Below are positions 1 to 13,300 of a stretch of 60,000 bases of DNA, piece after piece (position 1 is the stretch's first letter; every line of letters begins with the position of its first letter). Position numbers and translations under genes: made by a program. The notes beneath the pieces are model-generated. The model was not told the origin of the DNA, searched no databases, and saw only the letters and a list, made by a program, of their open reading frames with translations. Source of the stretch: Nymphaea colorata (taxonomy: Eukaryota; Streptophyta; Magnoliopsida; Nymphaeales; Nymphaeaceae). The stretch covers positions 1,080,001-1,140,000 of the forward strand of contig NC_045147.1 in assembly GCF_008831285.2 (NCBI RefSeq), in the 5' to 3' direction.

Positions 1-2840
1 ATTGACAAGTATCCCACCCCTCACCCAGGTCTTAAATCCCGAAGACAGAAAAAAAAAAAAAAACAGGGAGTTTTAACCTCTTCAGGTATCCCCTCAAAAT
101 TGATAAAACGCTATGAACCATCTCTACACCTTAAACAGCACTGTAAATAAAAAAACTTTTAATTAAAGGCTTAAATTTTTAACCATATAAACATCTTGAA
201 CAAAAGGCTGATTTCAATTATATATATGCAGCAAAACCAAACCTGTTACATTTTGTGGGGCACTTTGGAAGCTTTAAAAGCTTATGCATCTTTTTCGTAG
301 TGCAGATTAAAATAAGATTTGTAATAAAAAGTCCTTATCCCCAACATACCATGAAGGAGAGACGTCTCTCTCTCTCTCTGTCTCCCTCCTGGCTGAAGCT
401 CTATTTTCCCAGATCACTTTCTCTGTCTCCTCCCTAAAAAGCCTCTTCCCTGAGACCAGAGTCATGGTTTTTCTTTCAGTCTTTAACTGTTTTACAATTT
501 AAATAAGATCTGACCCAGATTTGATCCAATCTGGCCAACAAGACAAATCGCCGGTACGATTAATTTTTCAGACATGTTCAACTGGAAACAGAGATCCCTT
601 TTATTCCAGGTACGGGTTTAGCATCAACCTATCCGTCTACACTGACAAAATTTTACCTTTTCTCTCTCCATTTAGGAAGCAAGCTGGGAAGAAGCAGGAA
701 CCTCAACTTACACCGACAAAGTAATACCGTAACTGTTGAACCCTTGGTTTCTTTAACTTGCCTCCCTGCCCGGCAGAAACAGGCAAAACAAAGACCTTTC
801 TGAAACGACCATATGGCACTGCTGACAGTCACCCACAACGCGAACTTGCACTATGATCGTACTGCCCCACCACTCAAACAGAAGAGCATCCAGTTATCGA
901 AGTGTCTGACGGTTTTGAACGATCGTGGCAGAGTTGTTGAAATCAATCCAATGAGCGATAACATCTAATCAAAACGATGGAAGGACAACACTTATATTGG
1001 TTTCAGATGCTATTTATATCATAACTAATTTATTTTCTTTACATATTTTGGTTTTGCTATTATAACAAAACTGACCATACGTTATTAGATTGATAAACTC
1101 TCAAAACATTTGGCATTTTCCCAACTAGTTTTGATTTGACCATTTTATTTTGTTCTGTTTTTCTAAATTCTCCATTTACAGGTCTACTTTGAGTAATTAA
1201 TTCTCTATTCAAAATGACTTGATTCGGAGTATGATTACAAAACCATTATTACATGAAACATAGGAAAGGACTCGTTTTTCTCGTTTAAATTTAATGTTAA
1301 ACTCACGAATGCGTCATTGCAACATTGCAATTGGCTTTTGCCTTTTATCTCGAGTGTTCCTAGTCTCGAATAAATTCAAAACAAGACTTGAAGATGCCGA
1401 TAAATGTGACCGAAAAGATTAGCTTTTCCAATTCATCTTTTTAAGGAGACCTTTGTTCGTTTTCAACTCTTGTTTCTGATAAAGGAAATGACAATAACTA
1501 CAACTCGTGTGTGCACAACTATTGCACTTCCATTGTGCTGACTTTGCTGCAGCAAAAGTCTGCAACAAAAACACCAAAGAGACAAGAAACAGACCAGCCC
1601 TTGGTCCATCATAGGAGGTTGAACTATCACTTTGTAAGTTAACAAAAGGTCCACAGTTCAAAATTCTGGGTGAAGTACTGTGTCAACATAATCGGACAAT
1701 TGAAAATCAAGTTATTTGTAGGATTCAAGAATTTCCAGTTTAAGGATGCTGAGCTAGAGCAAGCCTCTTAAACGCCTACAATTTGGTTGGAAAATTTTTC
1801 TCGCCGCCTAGGCATCAAACCCTCCGATAGGATTCCAAACGGTTCTGATCCGGCACGGCGCAAACAGTTGAAACAGCAAAATACTTTAGAGGCCATGCCA
1901 GAATCGGATCAGGTACAACATAAAATGAAAAACATACTTGATCCAGATCTGACCCATTTGCAATCCGGGAAAAAGCGTCTCCTGAAAACCCAGATAGAGA
2001 ACAAGCTAACATTTGGAAAAATGCAAAAATAGTTCATTTCGAAACCCAGTTGAAACAAAATATACTAAAATCCGCTAAACCTCGGGCTGAACGTGTCCCA
2101 GGCAGGACGGTGCCAGCAAATTCCTTTAAAGGGTGTTATTGTCGATGTCTTCGGTTCCAAAAATGGCACCCCTGGCCATGTTTTGAGTAAATGAACCTAT
2201 GGTTCTTATGGCATAGACACCCTTTTTTGTTTAAAAATAACGGAAGAACAACCACCTTTATCAGAGTTTTATGTTCGTGAAACTCTATGGTCGCCCTTAC
2301 CCGCCAGGGAATACCGTCCGGACCAATCTCTCAAGACCTGCAGCAGGAGGCATGCGCTCAGATTTCATGACGTCTCATCAACTTGGTGATGTCCATGAGG
2401 CTGAGTCACCAGCAAAAGGAGCTGGGCCTTCACGATCACATGCCCGCAATCTCATGCGGAAGGAAAGAACAAAGACAGCAAATGCGTTTATACAAATGAA
2501 AAAGAGAGCATACCTTCCTATCTCTGATAAGAGTTTTTTTTTGCAGATGATGCTGCCCAAATTGTCCAAATTCAGCGTTAAACTTTTCTTCAATCCCCAG
2601 ATAAGTGGATCAGCCTATTCCACACTAAGAACATACAACGAGCGGTTGCGGTGAAGGCAGAAAATACCATAGGTTACAAAAACTTATTTACCTGCCTTCC
2701 ATTGGACCTGTATATGATCTGTACCAACAACATAACAACTCATATTAGATCAATTCAGATCGTAGGAGTCCGGATATGCTCCACCGCTGATAAATATAAC
2801 CTATTGCTGAATAATACAATTTCACAAAGAAATAACCAAA
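1..2840. other. Flank downstream of the PQT3-like gene, no supported gene
   Basis: No reading frame here has recognisable domain content, and the longest open frames are short and unconserved in look. Visible are a poly-A run near 49-64, a short CT-rich stretch near 364-381, and GATC-rich wording (AGATCTGACCC-like) near 507-540 that recurs between about 1,840 and 1,960. That recurrence could mark fragments of one old repeat. The strand and type of that repeat cannot be judged from the sequence alone. Confidence 0.5.
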
Positions 2841-2847
2841 TTAAACT

Positions 2848-3046
2848 TCAGCACACAAATAAGTAAATGAAATCAAGGAAAAGATATACCACAAGTGTCC
2901 TAAAAGAGTATGTCTGATGGCATTGGACATGGTCTACCTCCAAGTTTTCTGGCTGACATTTTGAATTTACAGCTTCTCCCGCAAGGAAATATGTACAACT
3001 GCTACAACCCTGTAAAGTGGATGAAAAATTACTGTCGTAACTGCCC
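2848..3046 (-). other. Probable 3' UTR of the PQT3-like gene
   Basis: AT-rich sequence directly after the stop codon. No coding signal is visible, and the cleavage site cannot be fixed by eye. Confidence 0.4.
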
Positions 3047-3880
3047 TTAAATGCTACCCACACTTCTACGGGCCTTCTTGTGCTCTTTGTGGTGGTAGCC
3101 ACCTTCATCATCAATATCTGAACCATTCGCCATCTCCCATCTGTCATATTCTGTTTCATCATCCACAGTCTTTAACTTGTTCTTGGAATGTCTTCTACTG
3201 TGAACATCTCTTTCGTCAGGATTATCCTGTCTGCACTGCTGAATCGTCCCTCGCTCACTTGAAGAAGTGGATGCCAAATGCCTACAATGCTGGCGAGTGC
3301 CTCTATCAACTGACAAATTGTGGTGTCTGTCTGCTTTTGAATGATTATGATGTTTCCGAGAATGCCTTTCAAGTTCTTGCTTGGGTTCGTTTCGGCTTCT
3401 GTGCTGACTCTTCCCACTATTTACAGGAGGGCTACGTGAATTTCTCTCAGAATGTTCACTTCTTCCACTGTGCTTCTTGGAATTTCTGTACTTATGCCTT
3501 AGCCTTCCATTTCCTTTACTATGAAATCCAGAACTTTCTGATTTATCTTGTATTTCTGAATATGACTTGTCAGAAAGATTCTCCCTCAGAGAAGCTGTGT
3601 GTTGATGGTTCCTTCTTGGCTGTGAGTGCATAACCTCATCGTCAGATAGAAAATCTGATGTCTCACAAGCAATGCTGCCAGAATGTCTATCAGATTTTTG
3701 TCTTTTTTTACTACGCCTATGTTCACTCCCTCCAGAATAGCTCCTTGCAGAATCCCTATCCACATTTCTGAAGTCTGCAGATCTCCTTTGACGTTTAAGG
3801 TGTGATTCGTTCACCATATGGTCATTATCAAATGACTCCCTGAACAACGAATCGTTGTCAATCTTTCCAGAAAGCCACAC
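3047..3880 (-). other. Last coding exon: Ser/Arg/His-rich tail of the PQT3-like gene
   Basis: An open frame of about 275 codons ends at TAA (3047-3049). The composition is strongly polar and basic, with repeated SR, RH, HS and KK pairs, as in the disordered RS-like tails of this family, and an acidic patch (DIDDEGG) just before the end. The 5' edge is not settled. AG sites at about 3,895 and 3,870 are both phase 0, while exon 13 ends with two bases of a codon. Confidence 0.75.
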
Positions 3881-6800
3881 CCAATTTATATTCTATAAGG
3901 CAACATATACATTCAGAATATGTTTGCAACCACATGAGACAGTATTCAAATGCCAATTTTCTTTTGACAAGGACATAAAAGCCCATGAATGTAGACATTT
4001 ATGACGATATTCATCATCCAGAGAAGGAAGGGAACAACTTCTAGAGAACAATGAAAAATCATCTGTATTCAAAGCAGAGTTTCGCTGCCAAAATCCATGA
4101 ATTAGGATTTATGCGCAATCCAATTTATTAATGATCCAGTGGTTTCAACAAATTCCAGTTAATGAAATGGACTTTTCCTAATCACCATCTAGGTTGGTGG
4201 CAATGCAGCAAGTGGAGATTTGACCTAGTCAGAATTTACCAGAAGATAGTAACGGTTCGTTTGACAAATCATAGGAAATCCTTGAGATACTTAAAACTTT
4301 CAAAGTGTAAGGAAAAAAAGAAAAAAAAAAGGGAGAGCCAAAATGTATAAAAGAAATGTAAAGCTGAATAAGCGATAATGGTGCAGTAAAATTCATTGAG
4401 CATAGGCAGCATCGCTTTTGGATATGCATTTCACAAAAAATAGATTGAAAATTTTTCTATATAAAATCAATTTCTGTGAGGAATATTTGCACATTGTTTA
4501 AGTTCTATGATTCAATTTTCATCTAACCAATAATTTAACACCATTTTAGAATTTTTCACCAGCTTTCAAGTTCTGTACTTTTGTAAAATGGGACTACAGA
4601 AATACACATTTTTAAGTGTACCATCCAAAAGAGAAACAAAGTCAATGGCCAATCAGAGTGCTTGAAAATATAGTATCCTGAAGCCACATATGGCATCAAA
4701 ATCTGAAATAAGGCTCATCAATAACCAGATGTGCACCTGTCAAGCTGTTCATTCTTAATCTTATGTCTCTTTTCAACTCCTTGCAGTTCCATAAATTCTT
4801 TTCGAGTCAGGGGACGCTCAGCTCCAGCCATGAGAGGTGATGGTAAGCTGCCCATCGTCATGAAACCACTGCATAAGAAAATTCTGAGCATCAAATAATT
4901 TCATTTACAAAGAGCCTAGTTAAGCAGAAAGGCAACCCATAAAGAATATGGTTGCAACTATGATGTGGAACAGACAAGGGTAAACTATTTCAATATAGGT
5001 GGATCTTAGGCAGAACTTAGTCATAGGATCACTGAACCTATTTTCGATCTTATGATGATAGCAACGCAAGCACGAAAAAAACCTACTGATCCACCATTGC
5101 ATTACATACATTTGCTTACTGGAAGACCAAATCTTGGAATTGAGCTGCTTATGAGAACCATAGCTCTAAGCAGGGACCAAAATAAAATTCGGCATAAGTG
5201 GAGATAAGCCCAGTACAAGACCATCCTAACATGAAAACTGGAATTATTGGAGGACAAAGTTAGTTGCTATTAACAACAGTTAAGTGTTCAGGAAAGCAAA
5301 CACCAAACTAGTGGTCACATAGACAGAAGGCAAACAGGAATTAAGCATCTAGTAGAACACATCAAAGAACAGAAAATAATTAACGATATTGCTGGAAGGG
5401 GAATGATCCAAGTAAATCTATCCTATACATAATAAACATATACACATCAATAACTTCTCAGTGGATAATCAACTACCACAAAACAATCCGCAGGGTGAAA
5501 GCATTAGCTAGTGGGAACCAAAAGCAACAAGCAGTATATAACTAAGATTATAAAGCAGTCATTTCAAATTTTCAACTAATTCAAAATCAGAAGGCATGAA
5601 CTGCCAATGAAACAACCCTTCCTGACCGCTTCTACTTTCTGCTTGCTAGGGAATGAGGTTCTGCTCATTCCAGGCATTTTCTAGCAACCATAAGCAAGCT
5701 TAATGCACTCTCATATGAGAGGCCAACCAAATCCAAAATTAGTTTACTCTTAACAAAGTTGTGGCTTGCTTCAAATTTCTGTCCTTCAACAGATAAACAA
5801 AAAGGGAGTGAACAATCCACTGACGTACTGGGGAATATACACACAGAGACAGACAACACATACAAAAACACATTATTTACCATGGCAGTGGTGGACCAGC
5901 ATACATGTGTGGCACATAAGGTGGAACACCGAATGGAGAAACTGGAACCATGTTGGCATCAAATAGCATTGCCCCAGGAGTACCATAAATGCTAGTAAAG
6001 GGCCTAACATGAGGCAATGATGTCCCACGCCAGTAATATGGTTGAGCATAAGCAGGCATGCCACCAGGAAATACAGGGTCTCCTGAAACCAAGAAAAGCA
6101 TTGTACATGTGTGTCAGAAAAGTAAATCCTTTTACGAAGCACATGCAGCAAAATAGAGATGTTCAACAAGAACAGGACTCTCTCTCTCACCTGACTGAGT
6201 CAAAGGGATAGGACCAGAGGCCATAGGACAATCTTTTACCAAATGGTCTGGAGATCCACATGTGTAACATCGTCGGTCGCCCTGATTTCATAATACAAAA
6301 CAAAGTTTAAGATTCCATTCAATAACAAAACAAATTAATCTCTCATAAAGGTCAAATAACAGCTGAGAACTATATGCAGCATCACTTCCTAAAAACTGAA
6401 GAAAATGCTGGTTGTTGACAAGGGTGGTCCAGCGCTGGGTGTTTGAGGGGCACCTGGCACGCAGCATGACTCAGGCTGCTAGGAATAAGACCGAATCTCT
6501 GTCACACGGGTACGATACAGGTACGGGTACGAGTACGGCCATAGGTACGGCAGTGGTGCGGTCAACGCGGCACCGGGTGCGGTCAATGCGGCACCGGGTA
6601 CGGTCAACGTACCCGGGATCAATTTCATCCATTTTCTGACTTGGTCAACTTTGATCGAGTCTAAAGTTGTCCAGTTTTCATTTTAACGATTTTAAGTTTT
6701 TAACCTTTTAAACATCATCTAACGTTAAAATGCTCAAAAACCCTAAACCCCTGCGACGACTTCCTTGGACGCATTTCACTCACGACTTGGGTGAACAGCG

Positions 6801-7292
6801 TCTGGGGCGACCGACGACTTGGGTGGATGAACGGCGGTGACTGGCGACGGCAGACGGCGACCAGCGACGGCAAACGACGACCGACAATGGCAGGCGGCGA
6901 ACAACAACGGTATTTGTTTCCGTTTTCACAATTTTTTCTATTTTATGTCAATGCGCTCTTCTTTCCATTTGTCTGGTGCCGACAGACGTCGCTTTCCGCT
7001 GGCGAGCGACCGGCGACCGGTTCTTTGGTTCACGACCGACGCTGTTCCTTTTTTTTTTTTTCTATCTTGCATTCTGTGGCTTTTCTCTTTCTATATTGGT
7101 TCTGTGCATATGTTCTTTTTATCCCAATATTATGTTCAGTTGCTACAATTATTTAGCACGTGGGATGCGTTCGTTTGCGAAGAAAATTGTGACTGTTTGG
7201 GGAAGTTTAGTGACTGATTTTCTGTAAAAATCCTGACTATTTGGGAGTTTTGTTTTTGTGTTTGTCTTTGCAGCTCTTGCTAGGTGCTCTTG

Positions 7293-7327
<35 letters not shown>

Positions 7328-10300
7328 CGAATATGTTATTCTGTTTGAAATTTTTTGACATATATATGTATATGTGCATGTGAGTGTACGGCAGTACCCT
7401 CGCACCCAAGTTTTTTAAAAATGGTCTGTATCCATACCGGCACCCGTACCCATACCTAATAGGGCTGAATCTGAACCTCTTTCAAGCAAATTGACTATGA
7501 AACATGGGTGTGGCTCAGTAACGTGCCGACTCGGTCCAACACAGGTTAGGGCACGGACACGCTGGTCTCCTGCGTCCGGTTCTTTGACCGAGTCCAAGGA
7601 CGTATCCGTCTGTTTTTTGACGAGGCCAGTGCTGACCGACTCCGTTTCCGTCGACTTTCTAGGTTTTTTTTTTCCCATGCGTTTCGCTGCGTCCTGCCGT
7701 CGCCTTCACTTGCTTTTGCCTTCCTGTTTCCCTGCTGCGCTCCCCTTTCCAGCATCCTCAACCTGATATGCTCCCACTCGGCGGCAGCACCGCACACACT
7801 TCGGGCGCCAGGCAACCTGCCAAACTTCTTCCCTGCTTTTGCCCATACCTACTCCTTACACTCCTTCTCCTTTCCGCTAGTTCCCTTTGCTCTGTTTCAT
7901 TCAGCCGACTACGCCCAACCATCGTCCTCCATCCCAACGCCGATGCCCCTACCTACTTGTATCCAATTTTGAGATCAAACTTGACTTGAAATGATGAATC
8001 ATGATTGAAATGGTGAATGATACATTTTTAGTTTGTTTAAAATCTTAATGAATGTATTTTAAAATATTATGGCCAGCCGTACCCGCGTACTCGTGATTTT
8101 GAATTTTAGTCTGCACCTGTACCCATGTGACATAGTTGGAAGACAGAAGGTAGAACATTCATTGCACATTTGATTGAACATAGAAAGTTCAAATCACCTA
8201 TCGATGGGAGTGTGGCAAATGGGTCACAAGAGTAGACTATTGGATCAAGGGAACTTTAGGATGCTCAAAAGCTCAAAAATAATAAAATATATGTAAGCTT
8301 TATAAGTCCAAACAGCAAATATATAGAAAAGAAGTTAGCTATGTAACTAAATATATAATGGAAGGTGCTGCAAGCGTGTCAGACTGTCAGCACAGACATG
8401 AGTTTATGTGATCCATGGATACAATCAGACCAGCTTCAAGTCTAACCTCATCCCAACCCAACTTTAATTGTTACAAGATATTGCTTGGGCACATGCACAG
8501 GATGCAGCGAACCATCCAACCGATTTGGGTAAAGGGCAGTTTTAGAAAATTAGAAAGCATAAAATATTCTCCCACAATAGTTTCAAACTAGAAAGTCTAA
8601 GTGTCAGCGAAAGGTGTACCTTCCTGTTTCTACTGGAGCAAGCAAGGTTAACACTTCCATCTGCCAGATAGGGAAAAAAAAAAGTCATCAAAAGTAAACT
8701 GAAAATGGAAAAGTTTCTACCTTTAAAAAAGGAAAGGAGAATTTTTGGAGAGAGAAACACATAGATAAAGGGAGGGGGAGAGAGAGAACAATGATGCTTA
8801 ATCTTTTCCTTAGCTACTCTCCCAATTGCACACATACATCAAAACAAAGAATACGTCAACAAGAATATGACATTTTTTGTTGAAAGGGATAATCAAACTA
8901 GCCTACCTTCCTCCTTCTGTATGACAGATTGGCGTAACTTTCTAGGCAGAAAGTCACCACCATGGTTTAAGTTTTTGGATTCCTTGCCATTATACATTTG
9001 ATAGTCTGTTGAAACACATTTGCCACCTTCTATATGAATGATATGTGAACCTTGTGCTGCGGAGATACCTTTCGCTCTGACCAGTGATTCACAAACAGAT
9101 TCCGTGCACACTTGATTTGATCCTCTTCCTGTTGCTGAAGGAGAATCCTCCAACTGCTTGTCCACTTTATGGATGGAAACAGCACAAGAAGACTCTTTCA
9201 CATGGATTCCAGATTCTCCATCTGAACCCCAAAAAGTAATCTTTTATATCTAAAATCATGGAAAAGCAAAAAGAAAGCAAGGAAATTAGAAAAACAAAGA
9301 AGAGAAAATTTACCAGGTGGACACTTATGAGGACCATTGTCTAGGCCACCAATTAATATTTGTGACTCGAGAAAATGTTCAATAGCTTGCCTCAAAGATA
9401 AATTTGGAAGCAAATCATCTATTTTACAGCGAGAAGAAAGACATTGGGGACATCTTGCCTTCTCAACCAATTCCAGAAGAATGCCTGTAGGCCCAAAAAG
9501 CAAAAGTGAATAATCATACTTAAGAAAAAGGTACTTGTATAGCCTTGTGCTTGACTTCTTCTTTTGCCAAATATTTGTGGAAGCATCCTTAATCCTTTTT
9601 ACATGGTTTTTAAATTGTTTATCTCAAATTTTCATGATTTTTAACCTAAAGTTGGGATTCTTTTTAATGATTTTAAGTTTTTCTAAATCATTAACACTCT
9701 TACGTATTTATGACGTTTTAAATTCATAGATATTTGTCAACACGTGTTTAAAGGTTGATCAAACTTGATTTTTTTAAGGTTTTAACCAAACATGTTAAAA
9801 TCAATTTTTGATTTTGAAATTTCTTTCTCAAAGTTTCTGCATTTTGAATTAAGTATAGAAAACCTTTTGAACTTTTTTGCGCTTTTCAAAATCTTTCATA
9901 TTCATGAGCAATTATAGAGTTCTCCACTCATAGATATTTTGAAAGTTGTGTTATCATTTTAAATGATATTTTAAAAGTTCTTATCATATCTTTTAAAAAC
10001 AAACTATCATATTCTTTTCTTGCCAAATATTTTTGGAATCCTTCTGTTAGGGTTTTTTAAATCATTAACACTCAAAATGAACAGAAAAGGTGCATCTGCA
10101 TGCCACAGGAATCTGGCTTTCTGTGAAGATGCACAAATGAGCATGCATTTCCAGGGGAGCCATGATGAAAATTCAAGCAGCTGCACCCTTTTGTTGAAAT
10201 AAAGTAACAAAGTCAGAGGTCTTCAAGGGGAGAAGAACCCATGAGACACAGAGCCATCTTAAAGTGGATAAATGAGATATCTAAGCCAGAAAAAGAAAAT

Positions 10301-13300
10301 CAATCAGAAATATTTTGGTAGATGGACTTACACTTCTCACAGAAGCTATGCTGACAGCATGGAATCATTACAGCTTGCATGAAAATAGATTTGCACAGAG
10401 AGCATTTCAACTCTGATGGCAAATCTACATTTGGTAATAAGGAATAACATTGATCTGCTGCTCTGATGCATCTGATTCCCAAAATTTGATAAAAACATAG
10501 ATTTTAGCTGCCAATGAATTTCTAGTGGTGACTAGATAAACAAGAAGCAACATAAATATACAGCTGATAGCATACTTATCAAGCTTCACATCTTTTGGCA
10601 CAAGACCTAAATTTGCTTGCACTACACTTTCCTTTTCCACAGCACAATCTTTCAGAACATGATCTTTCTCTGATGATAAAAAGAGAAAAAGGAATAGCAA
10701 CAATAAAAATATAACAAATGCTCTTGAGATATTTAAACAAGAAAAAATCACACTTGTTCAGAAGGAATATCAATGAGCTCACCTGCTTTAAGGTCCTGGC
10801 ATCTTAAGAAAGGCTCTGGAACAATTCTGAAGCAGGACACAAGAAAAGAGTTCAATAAAATAGCACAAAAGAAAGACAAGAATTAAGAAACAATCAACAA
10901 GGAACAAAAATTGTTGTCAATAAAAAAAACAAGTGATGCTAAAATTTATGCCTAAATCTAATCAGCCAGCAAAAAGATTCAAAGGATTGGCTGAAACAAA
11001 TAGGAATCATTTGGAAATCGGAGAAAGTTAAAAATTGTATTGTTTATGTTAAAAAGGTAAAAAATAAAATAAAAAATAAAAAAATCAGAATATTAAAAAT
11101 AATTAAAAATAAAAAGGACATCCCCCTTACTGAATTTGACCTATATTGATTCAAAGAGGGTTGATTTGGATCCATGGATTTCAATACCATGAAATAAAGT
11201 ATAATTCCAGCCAGGGTCATTCTTGAACAGTACAAAATCATGTCAAATTGCTGCATAAATGTGATAACAATAATAATAGTAGCAATAGTTATTAATAAAA
11301 AAACCACTTAAACCAAACATAGCCAACTTGTTCTTAGCTCACTAACAAGTCACAGTATTATCATGTCAGACAGGCATCTGATCACCACCGATTAATTTAA
11401 CATTACAGACAACACCAATATATAGCTAGAACGCTGGATGCACAACGTATTTTTCACTTACTAGGCAGCCAAATTGGAGAAGAGAAAACCAAGCAAGAAC
11501 AAGACTGTGGTAAGTTCATGCGGGATATACACAATAACAGAATGGGAAATGCAGACAAGAAGGAAATGAACTTCCAAATTTACATGAATTACTGAACACA
11601 TTCTGCTTGCAAGATAAACCCAGAATGATTTCATTTAAAAGCAGAGACTAGAGAGTGACTAATTAATTAGTTTGGGAAAAAAAGAAATTAACATAACACT
11701 AGAAGAAAAAACAGTTCTTTATGACCAACTTAAGCATAAAATGCTCATTCATGTGCATATATTTTTAATAGAAGCACTAAATTAGCATGTGCTAGAGGAA
11801 TGCAAAATGAGAAGCTAATTCATGAATATATTAACAATTAAAATCATCAACCTATGAGCTGCATTGTCTGTCTCTTCATTATCTATGCATTTTAGCTTGT
11901 CTTCATCGAAGTCTGTGCCCAAGCAGGAAGTCTCAGGTGCTGTATACAAATCGGTGCCAAAGTCATCAAAGTTATCCATATCAACATTCTGCAATTATCA
12001 AAAGAAGACAAAAAATTAGTCATCAACCAGCTCTATCAATCTTCCCTGTTTCACAAAAACAGATAACATCATAACAAGACAATAAGGAATAAGTTATCTA
12101 GAGCAGAATTGTTTCCAGGTAGTTAAAACACCAATCACTTATTCACATTTGCCTCTGTTCTTGGGACCAGGGTTAGTATGGAATGGGGAGCGAGTACAGA
12201 GACCCCTACAAAATTTTCAGAAGCAGGAACCAAGAAACGAACTGGAAGTGAACCAAAAGCAGATCATGAAGCAAACGAGATCCAAAGAAAGTACCAAATT
12301 AAGAAACAACTAGCCAGGAAAAAATATAACTTATAAACAAAGATCAAACACTCAAGTTTCAAACTCCAAACTTTTTGCAAAATTAAGTTTTAAGCATGGG
12401 CAAGGCTTTATAAAATACGGTTTTGATTACATTAGGAATCTAGATTTCACTGAAACAAGAAGCTTGCTTCACTTGCCTGAATGGGAACAACAGTTCTGGT
12501 CACAAAAGAAGCTGGTTTCTTTCTTTAAATAGTGCTGTCAAGTCACTTCAAAAGCACCTTACTTTTTGCCTTCCAACGTGCTTCCAAGCCCCATGGGTAA
12601 TTCTGCTACCCCTGCTTGGGACCAGTTTCCAATCTCAAGTCACTGTGAGTGCTGGCCTTGAGGGACACCAAGAATGCTCAGATACCAGTGTTTTCATATT
12701 TAGCATTTATGTTTGTTCCACATGAATACTTTAACTTCATTCTATTAGCTAATTAATAGACCACTCTTCAAGAGCTTTTTCTTCAATCCTTCTCGACAGT
12801 CCAAGATCCAGGAAAACCCTTGAAACACCACTTCAAATCCAATAAGCCAGAAGATAATTAAAACTCATATAAATGGTATACAAGTGAAGATCTATAAAGT
12901 ATGTGAAACCACTAGCAAATGAATGCCAAAAGCAGTGTACTATGGCAAGATATCGAATGGTCACTTATTTTGCTCTAAAATCCGGTTTGACTGCAGGAAA
13001 GCATCACAACTCTGGATCTTAATTTAATAACACGTTGACTTGTTTTGGCTTTTCTAATCATTGGATAAGAAAAAGGGAACGCACATTCTTATAATCTAGA
13101 TGCTTCCCAAAATTTCTTTTCAAAAAGGTGAGATCTTCCATAAGCAAAGTGAGTTTTTATCTAATAAACAACATGAACTTGAACCCTCAGCAGAGAAAAT
13201 CATCTGAACTAGAACAGAGAAGAAGCCCAATAGAGAGGTACAACATATTTTAGGTTCAATGTAACCTAAAAATATAATCCAATTACCAATATAAATAAAA

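Larger units (their letters stand above)
6420..8120. mobile_element. GC-rich repetitive insert within intron 10 of the PQT3-like gene
   Basis: Exon 11 ends at 6281 and exon 10 starts at 8620. The 2.3-kb intron between them contains a GC-rich, CpG-rich block unlike its AT-rich surroundings. ACGGGTACGGGTACG-like wording near 6,505-6,540 appears in opposite orientation near 7,440-7,460 and 8,077-8,095 (CCGTACCCGCGTACTCG). A (GAC/GGC)n-like stretch sits at about 6,830-6,905. Inverted GTACC-rich ends suggest a DNA transposon or a nested pair, but I cannot name the superfamily or exact ends. Frames inside it overlap one another and look non-coding. Confidence 0.45.

Noticed and set aside
1787-2032. 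81-codon polar frame
   Set aside because: No family resemblance, no splice context, and it lies in GATC-rich repeated wording.
6791-7227. Three overlapping plus-strand frames in the intronic insert
   Set aside because: They overlap in different frames, come from GAC/GGC-rich low complexity, and show no domain.
7149-7409. Minus-strand frame over the (AT)n repeat
   Set aside because: It encodes an Ile/Tyr/His repeat produced by the microsatellite.
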